Below are positions 8,762 to 18,940 of a stretch of DNA of 64,000 nucleotides, piece after piece. Made by a program: the position numbers and the translations under genes. This stretch comes from Winogradskyella sp. (GTDB lineage Bacteria; Bacteroidota; Bacteroidia; Flavobacteriales; Flavobacteriaceae): contig NZ_JABSST010000004.1 of assembly GCF_013213975.1 (NCBI RefSeq), positions 1 through 64,000 of the forward strand, read 5' to 3'. The notes beneath the pieces are model-generated. The model saw only the letters and a list, made by a program, of their open reading frames with translations, searched no databases and was not told where the DNA came from. The number at the start of each line of letters is the position of its first letter. Positions within the stretch are counted from its first letter, which is position 1.

Positions 8762-11209
8762 ATGAAAGTACTAAAATTTGGAGGCACATCCGTTGCTAAT
8801 GCAGAAAACATATCTAAGGTTATTACGATCCTTAAATCAGAATCGAAAAAGCAAAAACTTGCCGTTGTTGTTTCGGCATTAGGCGGCACAACAGATATGC
8901 TTATTAAAGCAGGTGAGTTAGCGACTCAAAAAGATAAAGATTACATAAAGGTGTTTCAAAATATTTCTGAAAGACACCATAAGACTGTTGAAGGCTTAAT
9001 TAAAGGACCTAGAAAAAGAACAGTTTTTAAGCAGATCGATGACATGCTAAATGATTTAAAGCAGATACTTCAAGGTATTTATTTAATCAATGAATTTTCC
9101 GACAAATCTCGCGATAAAATCTTAAGTTTCGGTGAATTGTTGTCTTCATACATTATATCAGAAGCATTAGTACAAATAGAAAAAAAATCTACATTAAAGG
9201 ATAGTCGAGACTTAATCATTACCGATTCTAATTACACCAATGCTAATGTCATCAGTAAAATAACCTCTGAAAATATTTCTTCATTTTTCAATAAAAACAA
9301 AGAACGAATAGTTGTTTTACCTGGCTTTGTTTCTAGCAATAAAGCTGGTGATACAACAACACTTGGGCGAGGCGGATCTGATTATACAGCTGCATTGGTT
9401 GCTGCAGCAATTAAATCATCTACATTAGAGGTTTGGACTGATGTAAGTGGTATGTACACTGCTAATCCTAAATTGGTTAAGCAAGCGTTTGCAATAGAAG
9501 AGATTTCTTATCAGGAAGCTATGGAATTATCACATTTTGGCGCCAAGGTATTGTATCCTCCTACGGTTCAGCCTGCATTACAAAGGAGTATTCCGATTTA
9601 TATAAAAAACACTTTTGAGCCAAAGGCAAAAGGGACTTTAATAACTAAAAAACCAAAATCCAAGAATGGTCCTGTTAAAGGAATAAGCCATATCGAAGAT
9701 ATAGCCTTATTAACTCTTGAAGGAAATGGCATGGTAGGAATTCCTGGATTCTCTAAGCGGTTATTTTCTGCGCTCTCAAGACATGAGATCAACGTGGTTT
9801 TAATTACACAAGCATCTTCAGAACATTCTATCTGCGTTGGAGTGTATAGCAAAGACGCTAAGCAGGCTAAAAGCATCGTGGATGATGAATTTGCTTATGA
9901 GATTTCATTGAAGCGTATTCAACCACTACTTATTGAAGACGAATTGGCTATTGTTGCTGTGGTCGGTGATAAGATGAAGAGTCATCAAGGTATTAGTGGG
10001 CGACTATTTAGTTCCCTTGGTCAAAATAATGTAAACGTAAGAGCAATTGCCCAAGGAGCATCTGAGCGTAATATATCAGCAGTAATTGCACATAAAGACA
10101 TTAAGAAGGCATTGAATACTTTGCATAATCGATTTTTTGAAAAACAAGTAAAAACACTAAACTTATTTGTTGTTGGTGTTGGCAATGTAGGTGCTATTTT
10201 ACTAGATCAAATAAAGCAACAGCAAGACTACTTATCTAAAAATCTGTTGTTAAACATTAAAGTAGTTGGCATAAGTAATTCTAGAAAAATGATCTTCAAT
10301 GAAGAAGGCATTGCATTATCAACTTGGACAGAACAGATTAAAAAAGGAAAAGCTAGGACACATAAATCGTTTTTTGAAGCGGTTAAAGCTCAAAATCTAA
10401 GTAATAGTATTTTTATTGATGTTACCGCTAATGAAGACGTTGCAAAAACCTATAAAGATTATTTAAAAGAAAGTATTGCAGTTATAGCATGTAATAAAAT
10501 TGCCTGTTCCTCAAAATATTCAGATTATCAAGAACTAAAGGAATTGTCAAGAAAGTACAATGCTTCATTCTTATTTGAAACAAATGTTGGCGCCGGATTG
10601 CCAATAATTTATACTTTGAATAACTTGATAAACTCAGGTGATACTGTAACGTCTATTCAAGCTGTTTTATCAGGAAGTTTGAATTTTATTTTCAATAATT
10701 TTAATGAAGAACGAACTTTTTATGATGTAGTTAAACAGGCGCAAGATGAAGGATATACAGAGCCGGACCCTAGGATTGATCTTAGTGGTGTTGATGTTGC
10801 AAGAAAGATACTAATTCTAGCCAGAGAAGCTGGATTTAAATTAGATCTCAAAGACATTAAGAATGAAGCGTTTTTACCTAAATCAAGTTTAAAAGCAGAT
10901 TCTGTGGCAGATTTTTATAAAACTTTAAAGTCTGAAGCTACGCATTTTGAAAGCCTTTATCAAAATGCAAAAGCAGAAGACTGTCAATTAAAGTATGTTG
11001 CTGAATTTAATAATGGAACCGCTAAAGTTGGACTAAAGGCAGTTGATAAAGAGCATCCATTTTATAATTTAAAGGGAAAAGATAATATTGTGCTTTTTTA
11101 TACCCATCGTTACCCAGAGCAACCGCTAATTATAAAAGGAGCTGGAGCTGGAGCTCAAGTTACAGCTTCAGGTTTATTTGCTGATATTATAACCCTTGGA
11201 CGAAATTAA
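8762..11209 (+). CDS. thrA: Bifunctional aspartokinase/homoserine dehydrogenase I (ORF track opens at TTG 8753; ATG at 8762 preferred)
   Basis: MKVLKFGGTSVANAENI aspartokinase N-terminus, tandem ACT domains, C-terminal homoserine dehydrogenase (VVGVGNVGAILLDQI, ETNVGAGLPII). Confidence 0.96.
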   Translation: MKVLKFGGTSVANAENISKVITILKSESKKQKLAVVVSALGGTTDMLIKAGELATQKDKDYIKVFQNISERHHKTVEGLIKGPRKRTVFKQIDDMLNDLKQILQGIYLINEFSDKSRDKILSFGELLSSYIISEALVQIEKKSTLKDSRDLIITDSNYTNANVISKITSENISSFFNKNKERIVVLPGFVSSNKAGDTTTLGRGGSDYTAALVAAAIKSSTLEVWTDVSGMYTANPKLVKQAFAIEEISYQEAMELSHFGAKVLYPPTVQPALQRSIPIYIKNTFEPKAKGTLITKKPKSKNGPVKGISHIEDIALLTLEGNGMVGIPGFSKRLFSALSRHEINVVLITQASSEHSICVGVYSKDAKQAKSIVDDEFAYEISLKRIQPLLIEDELAIVAVVGDKMKSHQGISGRLFSSLGQNNVNVRAIAQGASERNISAVIAHKDIKKALNTLHNRFFEKQVKTLNLFVVGVGNVGAILLDQIKQQQDYLSKNLLLNIKVVGISNSRKMIFNEEGIALSTWTEQIKKGKARTHKSFFEAVKAQNLSNSIFIDVTANEDVAKTYKDYLKESIAVIACNKIACSSKYSDYQELKELSRKYNASFLFETNVGAGLPIIYTLNNLINSGDTVTSIQAVLSGSLNFIFNNFNEERTFYDVVKQAQDEGYTEPDPRIDLSGVDVARKILILAREAGFKLDLKDIKNEAFLPKSSLKADSVADFYKTLKSEATHFESLYQNAKAEDCQLKYVAEFNNGTAKVGLKAVDKEHPFYNLKGKDNIVLFYTHRYPEQPLIIKGAGAGAQVTASGLFADIITLGRN

Positions 11210-11214
11210 TATAC

Positions 11215-12135
11215 ATGAAAAGTATTAAAGTTTTTGCGCCTGCAACAGTAGCCAATGTGTCCTGTGGATTTGATGCTATGGGCTTTGCCTTGGAAAGCCT
11301 TGGTGATCAAATGGTGTTTACACAAACAGAAGACAACGGTGTTAAGATATCAAAAATTGAAGGAGCAAATTTACCCTATGACGTGGATAAAAATGTTGTA
11401 GGTGTAGTTGCGAAACAAATGCTAGAGGATTCTAATGCTAACTTTGGGTTAGACATACAGATATTTAAAAATTTCAAACCAGGTAGCGGATTAGGAAGTA
11501 GTGCTGCAAGTGCCTCTGGAACTGCATTTGCGGTCAATACACTATTAGATAATAAATACAATAAATTAGAATTAACACAATTTGCGATGCAAGGTGAAGT
11601 CACTGCTTGTGGCTCTGCCATAGCAGATAATGTTGCCGCATGTTTGTATGGTGGTTTTATTTTGGTTAGAAGTTATAATCCTTTAGATATTGTTTCTATA
11701 CCAACACCAGGAGAATTGATAGCTACAGTCATACATCCTCAGATTGAAATAAAAACAGCAGATTCACGCCAGGTTGTACCTGAAACAATTCCTGTAAAAA
11801 CAGCAGTTGCACAATGGGCTAATGTAGGTGGTTTAATAAGTGGCTTACACACCAAAGACTTTAATTTAATAGGTCGGTCATTGGTTGATTATGTAGCAGA
11901 GCCAAAACGAAAAGAACTCATCCCACATTTTGATAAGGTTAAACAAAGCGCATTGAATTCCGGTGTTTTAGGCGTTGGTATTTCTGGATCGGGACCAACA
12001 ATATTTGCGTTAAGTAAAGGTAAAAATATTGCGCATAAAGTGGCGAAGGCAATGGATGAGGTATATGTAAATTCTGGTATTGGCTATAATATATATGTGT
12101 CGCGAATAAGTAATAAAGGGGTTCACTTAGTATGA
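11215..12135 (+). CDS. thrB: Homoserine kinase
   Basis: 306 aa GHMP kinase; PGSGLGSSAASASG. Confidence 0.96.
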   Translation: MKSIKVFAPATVANVSCGFDAMGFALESLGDQMVFTQTEDNGVKISKIEGANLPYDVDKNVVGVVAKQMLEDSNANFGLDIQIFKNFKPGSGLGSSAASASGTAFAVNTLLDNKYNKLELTQFAMQGEVTACGSAIADNVAACLYGGFILVRSYNPLDIVSIPTPGELIATVIHPQIEIKTADSRQVVPETIPVKTAVAQWANVGGLISGLHTKDFNLIGRSLVDYVAEPKRKELIPHFDKVKQSALNSGVLGVGISGSGPTIFALSKGKNIAHKVAKAMDEVYVNSGIGYNIYVSRISNKGVHLV

Positions 12136-13430
12136 AGTATTTTAGTTTAAATCATGACGCGCCTGAAGTATCATTTCAAGAGGCTGTAATAAAAGGATTG
12201 GCACCAGATAAAGGCCTTTATTTCCCTAAGTCAATTAATCAACTTCCTAAGTCGTTTTTTGATAACATTGAGTCCTTAGATGATGTCTCTATAGCTTATG
12301 AAGCTATTAAACAATTTGTTGGTGATGAAATTCCACAAACAGATTTAAAAGACATATTAGAAGATGTTCTAAGTTTTGACTTTCCTGTTGTAGAACTTAA
12401 TGATTCCATATCGGCTTTAGAATTATACCATGGGCCAACCATGGCATTTAAGGATGTAGGAGCTCGATTTATGGCAAGATGTCTAGGTTATTTTAATGGG
12501 CAAAAAGAGACGAAAGAGAATGTAACAGTATTAGTAGCTACTTCAGGTGATACAGGTGGTGCAGTGGCGAGTGGATTTTTAGGCGTAAATGGTGTTGAGG
12601 TTGTTATCCTTTATCCAAGTGGTAAAGTAAGTGACATACAAGAAAAGCAATTAACTACCCTTGGTCAAAATATTACCGCCTTAGAAGTCGAGGGTGTTTT
12701 TGACGACTGTCAGGCTATGGTAAAGCGTGCTTTTTTAGACAAGGATTTTCATAATAAGCGAAAGTTAACATCAGCTAATTCTATAAATATAGCAAGGTGG
12801 CTTCCTCAAATGTTTTACTACTTTTTTGCTTATAAGGCTTTAAAACATAAGGGTAAGGATTTGGTGTTTTCTGTACCTAGCGGTAATTACGGGAATATTT
12901 GTGCAGGTATGATGGCTCAAAAACTAGGGCTACCAATCCAACATTTTGTTACGGGCACGAATGCAAATGATGTGATACCACAATATTTAAAAACAGGTAA
13001 TTACACTACTAAATCATCTGTTGCTACAATTTCAAATGCTATGGATGTTGGTGCACCTAGTAACTTTATTCGTATTAAAGAATTACATGACGGCAGTTTT
13101 GAGTTATTAAAAAAGAATTTATCCGGTTATAGTTATTCTGATGTTGAAACTCTAGAAGCGATCAATTATTTAAAAGAGCGTAGTGATTATGTAGCAGATC
13201 CACATGGTGCCATTGGTTATTTGGCATTAAAGGATTATTTAGCAGGAAACCGCAATGTTCAAGGTGTCTTTTTAGAAACAGCCCATCCCATCAAGTTTTT
13301 ACCTGTTATGCCAAATTCTATTGCAGATAAATTAGAAATACCAACTCAAATAAAATCAATTTTGTATCTTAAAAAGCGCAGCATTCAAATACATGACTAT
13401 GAACAGCTAAAGGACTATTTGCTCCCTTAA
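12132..13430 (+). CDS. thrC: Threonine synthase
   Basis: 432 aa; [28 protein letters not shown]; overlaps thrB stop. Confidence 0.96.
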   Translation: MKYFSLNHDAPEVSFQEAVIKGLAPDKGLYFPKSINQLPKSFFDNIESLDDVSIAYEAIKQFVGDEIPQTDLKDILEDVLSFDFPVVELNDSISALELYHGPTMAFKDVGARFMARCLGYFNGQKETKENVTVLVATSGDTGGAVASGFLGVNGVEVVILYPSGKVSDIQEKQLTTLGQNITALEVEGVFDDCQAMVKRAFLDKDFHNKRKLTSANSINIARWLPQMFYYFFAYKALKHKGKDLVFSVPSGNYGNICAGMMAQKLGLPIQHFVTGTNANDVIPQYLKTGNYTTKSSVATISNAMDVGAPSNFIRIKELHDGSFELLKKNLSGYSYSDVETLEAINYLKERSDYVADPHGAIGYLALKDYLAGNRNVQGVFLETAHPIKFLPVMPNSIADKLEIPTQIKSILYLKKRSIQIHDYEQLKDYLLP

Positions 13431-13441
13431 AAGAACTTTTT

Positions 13442-15028
13442 ATGAAACACAATTGTATCCCTCAACAATTTCAAATCAACGAACTGATTCATCAATCGAC
13501 GTATTTACTTAATGGCGAATTAATAGAGTGGAGTGGTGAAACAACAGATATATATTCGACAATTTCTTCAACAGAAGATTACAAACCAACCTTATTAGGA
13601 AGTATTCCTACTTTAACAGAAACGGAGGCGTTACAAGCCTTAGATGCGGCTTCTGAAGCCTATGGGAAAGGACAAGGATTATGGCCAACTATGAAAGTTT
13701 TAGATCGTGTAGAATGTATGTTAAAGTTCGTTGAACAGATGAAAACCAAGCGCGAAGAAGTTGTAAAATTATTAATGTGGGAAATTGGTAAAAATTTACC
13801 AGATTCTCAAAAAGAATTTGATAGAACAGTCCAATATATTTACGACACTATTGAAGATTATAAGCAGTTAGATCGGGATAGCGCGAAGTTTCATAAGCAA
13901 AGTGGTGTCCATGCACATATAAGACGCGGTCCGCTAGGAGTAGTATTGTGTTTGGGGCCTTATAATTATCCTTTAAACGAAACCTTTGCACTTTTAATTC
14001 CCGCTTTAATAATGGGAAATACAACGATATTTAAACCTGCAAAATTCGGGGTATTATTATTATCACCACTTTTAGAGGCGTTTCAAAATAGCTTCCCCAA
14101 AGGTGTGGTTAATATTCTTTACGGCAGAGGCAGAACTGTTGCTACTCCAATAATGAAGGATGGCAGAGTTGATGTTTTGGCTTTGATTGGTAATAGTAAG
14201 TCTGCAAACGCATTGCAAGATCATCACCCAAAAAGTAACAGGCTAAGGATGGTTCTAGGATTAGAAGCTAAAAATCCTGCTATTGTTTTAAAGGATGCGG
14301 ATTTGGATTTAGCTATAGCTGAGTGTATTGCAGGAACAACCTCTTTTAATGGACAACGTTGTACGGCATTAAAAGTATTATATGTCCACGAGGATGTTGT
14401 TGATGAATTTAACAGGCGATTCTCAAATGCTGTTGACGCTTTGAAATTTGGTAATCCTTGGGATAAGGATGTTAAACTGACTCCGTTACCAGAGCCAGAT
14501 AAACCTGTTTATATTCAAGAATTAATTGATGATGCTAAGATAAAGGGTGCAAGTATATTAAATTCTAGAGGTGGTGAAACCACTGATAATTATATATTCC
14601 CGGCTATCTTATATCCTGTGACTAAGGATATGCGCGTATATGAAGAAGAGCAATTTGGTCCCGTAATACCCGTAATTCCTTTCTCTAAAATCGGCGAGCC
14701 TTTAGATGATATGGCTGCTTCTAATTATGGGCAACAAGTTAGTTTGTTTGGGAAAGACACTAGAACATTAGCGCCATTAATTGATACTTTAGTTAATTTG
14801 GTTTGTAGAGTAAATCTTAATAGTTCATGCCAAAGAGGCCCTGATGTTTATCCATTTACTGGACGTAAGGATTCAGCAGTAGCAACTTTGAGTGTTCATG
14901 ATGCGCTTCGTTCTTTTTCAATTAGAACGTTTGTAGCTTCGAAAGACAACGATTATAATAATGCGATTTTAAAGGAACTACTTGATTCTAACGCTTCAAA
15001 TTTTGTAAGTACTGATTACTTATTGTAG
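13442..15028 (+). CDS. gapN: Aldehyde dehydrogenase family, probable non-phosphorylating NADP-dependent glyceraldehyde-3-phosphate dehydrogenase
   Basis: 528 aa; [60 protein letters not shown]. Confidence 0.8.
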   Translation: MKHNCIPQQFQINELIHQSTYLLNGELIEWSGETTDIYSTISSTEDYKPTLLGSIPTLTETEALQALDAASEAYGKGQGLWPTMKVLDRVECMLKFVEQMKTKREEVVKLLMWEIGKNLPDSQKEFDRTVQYIYDTIEDYKQLDRDSAKFHKQSGVHAHIRRGPLGVVLCLGPYNYPLNETFALLIPALIMGNTTIFKPAKFGVLLLSPLLEAFQNSFPKGVVNILYGRGRTVATPIMKDGRVDVLALIGNSKSANALQDHHPKSNRLRMVLGLEAKNPAIVLKDADLDLAIAECIAGTTSFNGQRCTALKVLYVHEDVVDEFNRRFSNAVDALKFGNPWDKDVKLTPLPEPDKPVYIQELIDDAKIKGASILNSRGGETTDNYIFPAILYPVTKDMRVYEEEQFGPVIPVIPFSKIGEPLDDMAASNYGQQVSLFGKDTRTLAPLIDTLVNLVCRVNLNSSCQRGPDVYPFTGRKDSAVATLSVHDALRSFSIRTFVASKDNDYNNAILKELLDSNASNFVSTDYLL

Positions 15029-15041
15029 TTAATTAGTTAGA

Positions 15042-15090
15042 TATTCATAAAATAGCTTTGGTTATTTTATGAATATCATAATAATTTTTA
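15042..15090 (+). terminator. Long AT-rich hairpin, probable gapN/thr operon terminator
   Basis: Perfect 15-bp inverted repeat GATATTCATAAAATA-gctttggt-TATTTTATGAATATC followed by a T run. Confidence 0.6.
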
Positions 15091-15144
15091 ATTGTAAATT
15101 AATTAGGAAGTCCGTTAAAAATATATTTCTACCTTTACACCCAG

Positions 15145-15328
15145 AATTAAACCATAAAAGCAGATAGCTTGTTAGTATTAACCTTCATATTTATTTTTAG
15201 CACTGTTGTTCTTCGCAATAACAGCAGAAGGTTACGTCCTATTTTCCGTCGCCCGTAAGGGTATGTATTTATTTTGGAACCTAGGTGAGTCCGGTTCCCT
15301 TTTCAAAACATTTCAAAACACATTTTAA
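15145..15328 (+). ncRNA. Structured 5' leader of the arg operon (putative cis-regulatory RNA) with embedded uORF
   Basis: Nested stems TAACCTTC/GAAGGTTA (15179-15186/15227-15234), CTGTTGTT/AATAACAG (15203-15210/15217-15224), GNRA-capped CCC-GTAA-GGG (15252-15261), GGAACC/GGTTCC (15276-15281/15293-15298); TACCTTTA -7-like element near 15130. Confidence 0.5.
15263..15328 (+). CDS. Putative uORF/leader peptide MYLFWNLGESGSLFKTFQNTF upstream of the arg operon
   Basis: ATG preceded by AAGGGT, 21 codons, TAA 19 nt before the start of the next CDS; overlaps the GGAACC/GGTTCC hairpin. Confidence 0.35.
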   Translation: MYLFWNLGESGSLFKTFQNTF

Positions 15329-15346
15329 CACTAAAACACAATTGCA

Positions 15347-15970
15347 ATGAAAATTGTTATTGCTGATAAGTCACATACGGTATATGCAGATATAATTTGC
15401 AAAACCATTGAAGATGCTGCGCAAGTAAGAGGTACTGGTATTGCTAAGCGCCAGCCAACATATATCATATCTAAAATTGAAAATGGGAATGCTGTGATAG
15501 CACTAAAAGACAACAAATTTGCCGGTTTCTGTTATATCGAATCGTGGAGTCATGGAAAGTTTGTAGCCAATTCAGGATTAATTGTTCATCCTGATTTTAG
15601 AAATCAAGGTTTAGCTAAGCAAATTAAGACTGTCATTTTTGAACATTCAAGGACTAAATTTCCTAACGCCAAAGTCTTTAGTATAACTACAGGATTAGCA
15701 GTAATGAAGATGAATAGTAATTTGGGTTATAAGCCTGTTACTTTCTCTGAGCTTACTGATGATCAATCATTTTGGAATGGTTGCCAGACTTGCAAAAATT
15801 ACGATGTACTTCAACGTACTGAGCAAAAGATGTGTCTGTGTACAGGAATGTTGTACGATCCAAGCAAGAAAAAAGGTAAAGAAAGTTCAAATCATAAATA
15901 TGATAAAAAAGTATGGACGAGATTAAAAAGCATCAAGCAATCTCGATTCCTTAAAAAGGATAAGACATGA
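15347..15970 (+). CDS. GNAT acyltransferase heading the arg operon; candidate N-acetyl-/N-succinylglutamate synthase
   Basis: 207 aa; GLIVHPDFRNQGLAKQIKTVIFE acyl-CoA site; overlaps argG start; no other argA or argJ in the arg cluster. Confidence 0.7.
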   Translation: MKIVIADKSHTVYADIICKTIEDAAQVRGTGIAKRQPTYIISKIENGNAVIALKDNKFAGFCYIESWSHGKFVANSGLIVHPDFRNQGLAKQIKTVIFEHSRTKFPNAKVFSITTGLAVMKMNSNLGYKPVTFSELTDDQSFWNGCQTCKNYDVLQRTEQKMCLCTGMLYDPSKKKGKESSNHKYDKKVWTRLKSIKQSRFLKKDKT

Positions 15971-17148
15971 AAAATAGATTAGTTATAGCCTATAGTGGTG
16001 GATTAGACACCTCTTATTGTGCATTGAGTTTGAGTAAAGCTGGTTATGATGTGCATGCTGTTAGTGTTAATACAGGAGGTTTTACAAAAGAAGAAATCAA
16101 AAGCATTGAAACTAATGCCTATAAAATGGGTGTATCTACCTACAAGAATATAGACGCCATTAGTTCATATTATAATAAGGTAATTAAACACCTCATTTAT
16201 GGTAATGTTCTCAAAAACAATACCTATCCATTATCCGTGAGTGCAGAACGAATAATTCAAGCCATTGAAATTGTAAAATATGCGAATGACATTGATGCTA
16301 AATTTATAGCTCATGGCAGTACTGGAGCTGGGAATGATCAAGTAAGGTTTGATATGATTTTCCAAACTTTAGCGCCAGATATTGAAATTATAACACCAAT
16401 AAGAGATGGTAAATTAAGCAGACAGGAAGAGATTGATTATCTCAAAGCAAATGGTGTTGATTTGCAATGGGAAAAGGCTAAGTACTCCGTTAATCAAGGG
16501 CTTTGGGGAACCAGTGTTGGAGGAGAAGAAACGCTAACTTCTAAAAATCCTTTACCTGAGTATGCATATCCATCTCAATTAGAAAACTACGAAACACAAA
16601 ATATTGAGCTTCATTTTAAAGAAGGTGAATTGGTTGGAGTTGATGAATTTAAGTCTGAACCTCAGCATTGTATAGCGTATTTAAATAAAGTGGCTTCCAA
16701 ATTTGCCATTGGTAGAGATATTCATGTTGGTGATACCATTGTTGGGATTAAAGGACGTGTAGGTTTTGAAGCAGCTGCAGCTTTAATTACTATTAAAGCG
16801 CATCATTTATTAGAAAAGCATACCCTAACAAAATGGCAACTACAGCATAAGGAGTACTTATCTAGTTTTTATGGAATGCATTTGCATGAAGGACAATATT
16901 TAGATCCTGTTATGCGAGATATAGAAGCTTTCCTAAAGAACAGTCAATCCAAGGTTTCTGGAAGTGTTTTTGTTTCCTTAAAGGCGTATCATTTTTCCTT
17001 GGATGGTATAGCCTCACCTAATGATTTAATGAATGCCAAATTTGGAAGTTATGGTGAAGACAATAAAGGCTGGACCGCAGATGAGGTCAAAGGATTTATC
17101 AAAATTAATGGTAATCAAAATAGAATCTATCACCACGTAAATTCATAG
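15967..17148 (+). CDS. argG: Argininosuccinate synthase
   Basis: 393 aa; VIAYSGGLDTSYCAL, AHGSTGAGNDQVRFD, YSVNQGLWGTSVGG. Confidence 0.96.
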   Translation: MKNRLVIAYSGGLDTSYCALSLSKAGYDVHAVSVNTGGFTKEEIKSIETNAYKMGVSTYKNIDAISSYYNKVIKHLIYGNVLKNNTYPLSVSAERIIQAIEIVKYANDIDAKFIAHGSTGAGNDQVRFDMIFQTLAPDIEIITPIRDGKLSRQEEIDYLKANGVDLQWEKAKYSVNQGLWGTSVGGEETLTSKNPLPEYAYPSQLENYETQNIELHFKEGELVGVDEFKSEPQHCIAYLNKVASKFAIGRDIHVGDTIVGIKGRVGFEAAAALITIKAHHLLEKHTLTKWQLQHKEYLSSFYGMHLHEGQYLDPVMRDIEAFLKNSQSKVSGSVFVSLKAYHFSLDGIASPNDLMNAKFGSYGEDNKGWTADEVKGFIKINGNQNRIYHHVNS

Positions 17149-17150
17149 TA

Positions 17151-18128
17151 ATGATAAAGGTAGGAATTATAGGAGGAGCAGGATATACCGCTGGAGAATT
17201 GATCAGACTTTTGTTAAATCATAATCAGGTTTCAATTGATTTCGTTTTTAGCACATCTAATGCTGGTAATAAAGTTTCTAAAGTGCATCAGGATTTGATT
17301 GGATCAACTGAAATTGGTTTTACTAGCGAAATTAATTCGAATGTAGATGTTCTCTTTTTGTGCTTGGGTCACGGAAATTCCAAAGCATTTTTAGAGCAAA
17401 ATAGCTTTTCTGGTCATACTAAAGTCATTGATTTAAGTAATGATTTTAGACTGGAGCCTAGCCAGACATTTGAGAATAAATCCTTTGTTTATGGTTTACC
17501 AGAATTTCAAAAAGAGCGAATTAAAACCTCAAATTTTGTGGCAAACCCTGGGTGTTTTGCTACAGCTATTCAATTGGCAGTTTTACCGCTCGCCAATGCT
17601 GAGTTATTAACCAATGATATTCATATTAATGCAGTTACTGGTGCAACAGGCGCAGGAACTTCTTTGTCTAAAACAACACATTTTACATGGCGCGACAATA
17701 ACTTTTCCTATTACAAGCCTTTTACACATCAACATTTGGGTGAAATAGAACAAACCATAAATGGGCTTCAAAATAGCTTTCAGTCTAACGTACATTTTAT
17801 TCCTAATCGCGGTAATTTTTCAAGAGGCATTTTTGCAACGGTATATACAGATTATGAAGGTACAATAGATGATGCTACCCAGTTGTATCAAGACTATTAT
17901 AAGGATGCAGCCTTTACTTTTATTTCAGAAGAGGCAGTGCATTTAAAACAGGTAGTGAATACTAACAAGTGTATCATTCATTTACATAAGCATAATGAAA
18001 AGCTATTAATCACAAGTATAATAGATAACCTACTAAAAGGAGCTTCAGGTCAAGCTGTACAGAATATGAACTTGATGCTTGGATTTAATGAAACTGAAGG
18101 ATTAAACCTAAAAGCCAACTTCTTCTAA
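17151..18128 (+). CDS. argC: N-acetyl-gamma-glutamyl-phosphate reductase
   Basis: 325 aa; VGIIGGAGYTAGELIRLLLNH, NPGCFATAIQLAV. Confidence 0.96.
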   Translation: MIKVGIIGGAGYTAGELIRLLLNHNQVSIDFVFSTSNAGNKVSKVHQDLIGSTEIGFTSEINSNVDVLFLCLGHGNSKAFLEQNSFSGHTKVIDLSNDFRLEPSQTFENKSFVYGLPEFQKERIKTSNFVANPGCFATAIQLAVLPLANAELLTNDIHINAVTGATGAGTSLSKTTHFTWRDNNFSYYKPFTHQHLGEIEQTINGLQNSFQSNVHFIPNRGNFSRGIFATVYTDYEGTIDDATQLYQDYYKDAAFTFISEEAVHLKQVVNTNKCIIHLHKHNEKLLITSIIDNLLKGASGQAVQNMNLMLGFNETEGLNLKANFF

Positions 18129-18139
18129 AACCATAGATT

Positions 18140-18940
18140 ATGAAAATTGCAATTATAGGAACAGGAAACTTAGGAAAATCTATAGCAAAAGGCTTGATAA
18201 CTACCGACGCTATAACCTCACTTTATCTTACCAAAAGAAATTTGAGTGATATACAAAGTTTTAAAGGGTATAAAAATGTCTTTTTAACTTCAGACAATAT
18301 AGAGGCCGTTAAGCATTCAGATATTTTAATTTTTGCTGTTCAACCTGCTCATTTTGAAGAAATTCTTCAAACGATAAATCCGTATTTAACGGAGAAGCAT
18401 GTTTTAATATCCACAATAACCGGATTTACCATTTCAAAAATTGAAGCTGAGGTTGGTGAGCAGAATTTTATTATCAGAGCTATGCCAAATACGGCTATTG
18501 CAGTTGGTAAATCCATGACCTGTTTATGTGCTAATGCAAATGGTGAAAAGCGCATTAAAATAGCGGCGGCTATTTTTAACAGACTTGGGCACTCATTGAC
18601 TATTCCAGAATCACAAATGCAAGCCGCAACGGTTGTTTGCGCAAGTGGTATTGCCTTTTGGATGCGTTTGATTAGAGCCACAACACAAGCGGCGATTCAG
18701 CTTGGTTTTGATGCCAAGGAAGCCCAAGAATTGGCGATGCACACGAGTGAAGGAGCTGCTAACTTATTAATTACAACTGGGAATCATCCTGAAGAAGAGA
18801 TTGATAAAGTTACAACACCAATGGGTTGCACCATTGAAGGTTTGAATGAGATGGAACACAAGGGCTTGAGCTCTTCCTTAATTCAAGGTATGGTAACATC
18901 ATTCAAAAAGATTAATACAATAAAAGAAGAACAGATATGA
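18140..18940 (+). CDS. proC: Pyrroline-5-carboxylate reductase
   Basis: 266 aa; IIGTGNLGKSIAKGL, RAMPNTAIAVGKSMT. Confidence 0.93.
   Translation: MKIAIIGTGNLGKSIAKGLITTDAITSLYLTKRNLSDIQSFKGYKNVFLTSDNIEAVKHSDILIFAVQPAHFEEILQTINPYLTEKHVLISTITGFTISKIEAEVGEQNFIIRAMPNTAIAVGKSMTCLCANANGEKRIKIAAAIFNRLGHSLTIPESQMQAATVVCASGIAFWMRLIRATTQAAIQLGFDAKEAQELAMHTSEGAANLLITTGNHPEEEIDKVTTPMGCTIEGLNEMEHKGLSSSLIQGMVTSFKKINTIKEEQI

Noticed and set aside
15145-15300. Assignment of the arg leader to a known riboswitch (cobalamin, TPP, lysine, SAM, ykkC/guanidine) or to SRP/RNase P RNA
   Set aside because: Diagnostic conserved boxes of these families were not found by eye; a covariance-model search is needed before naming it.
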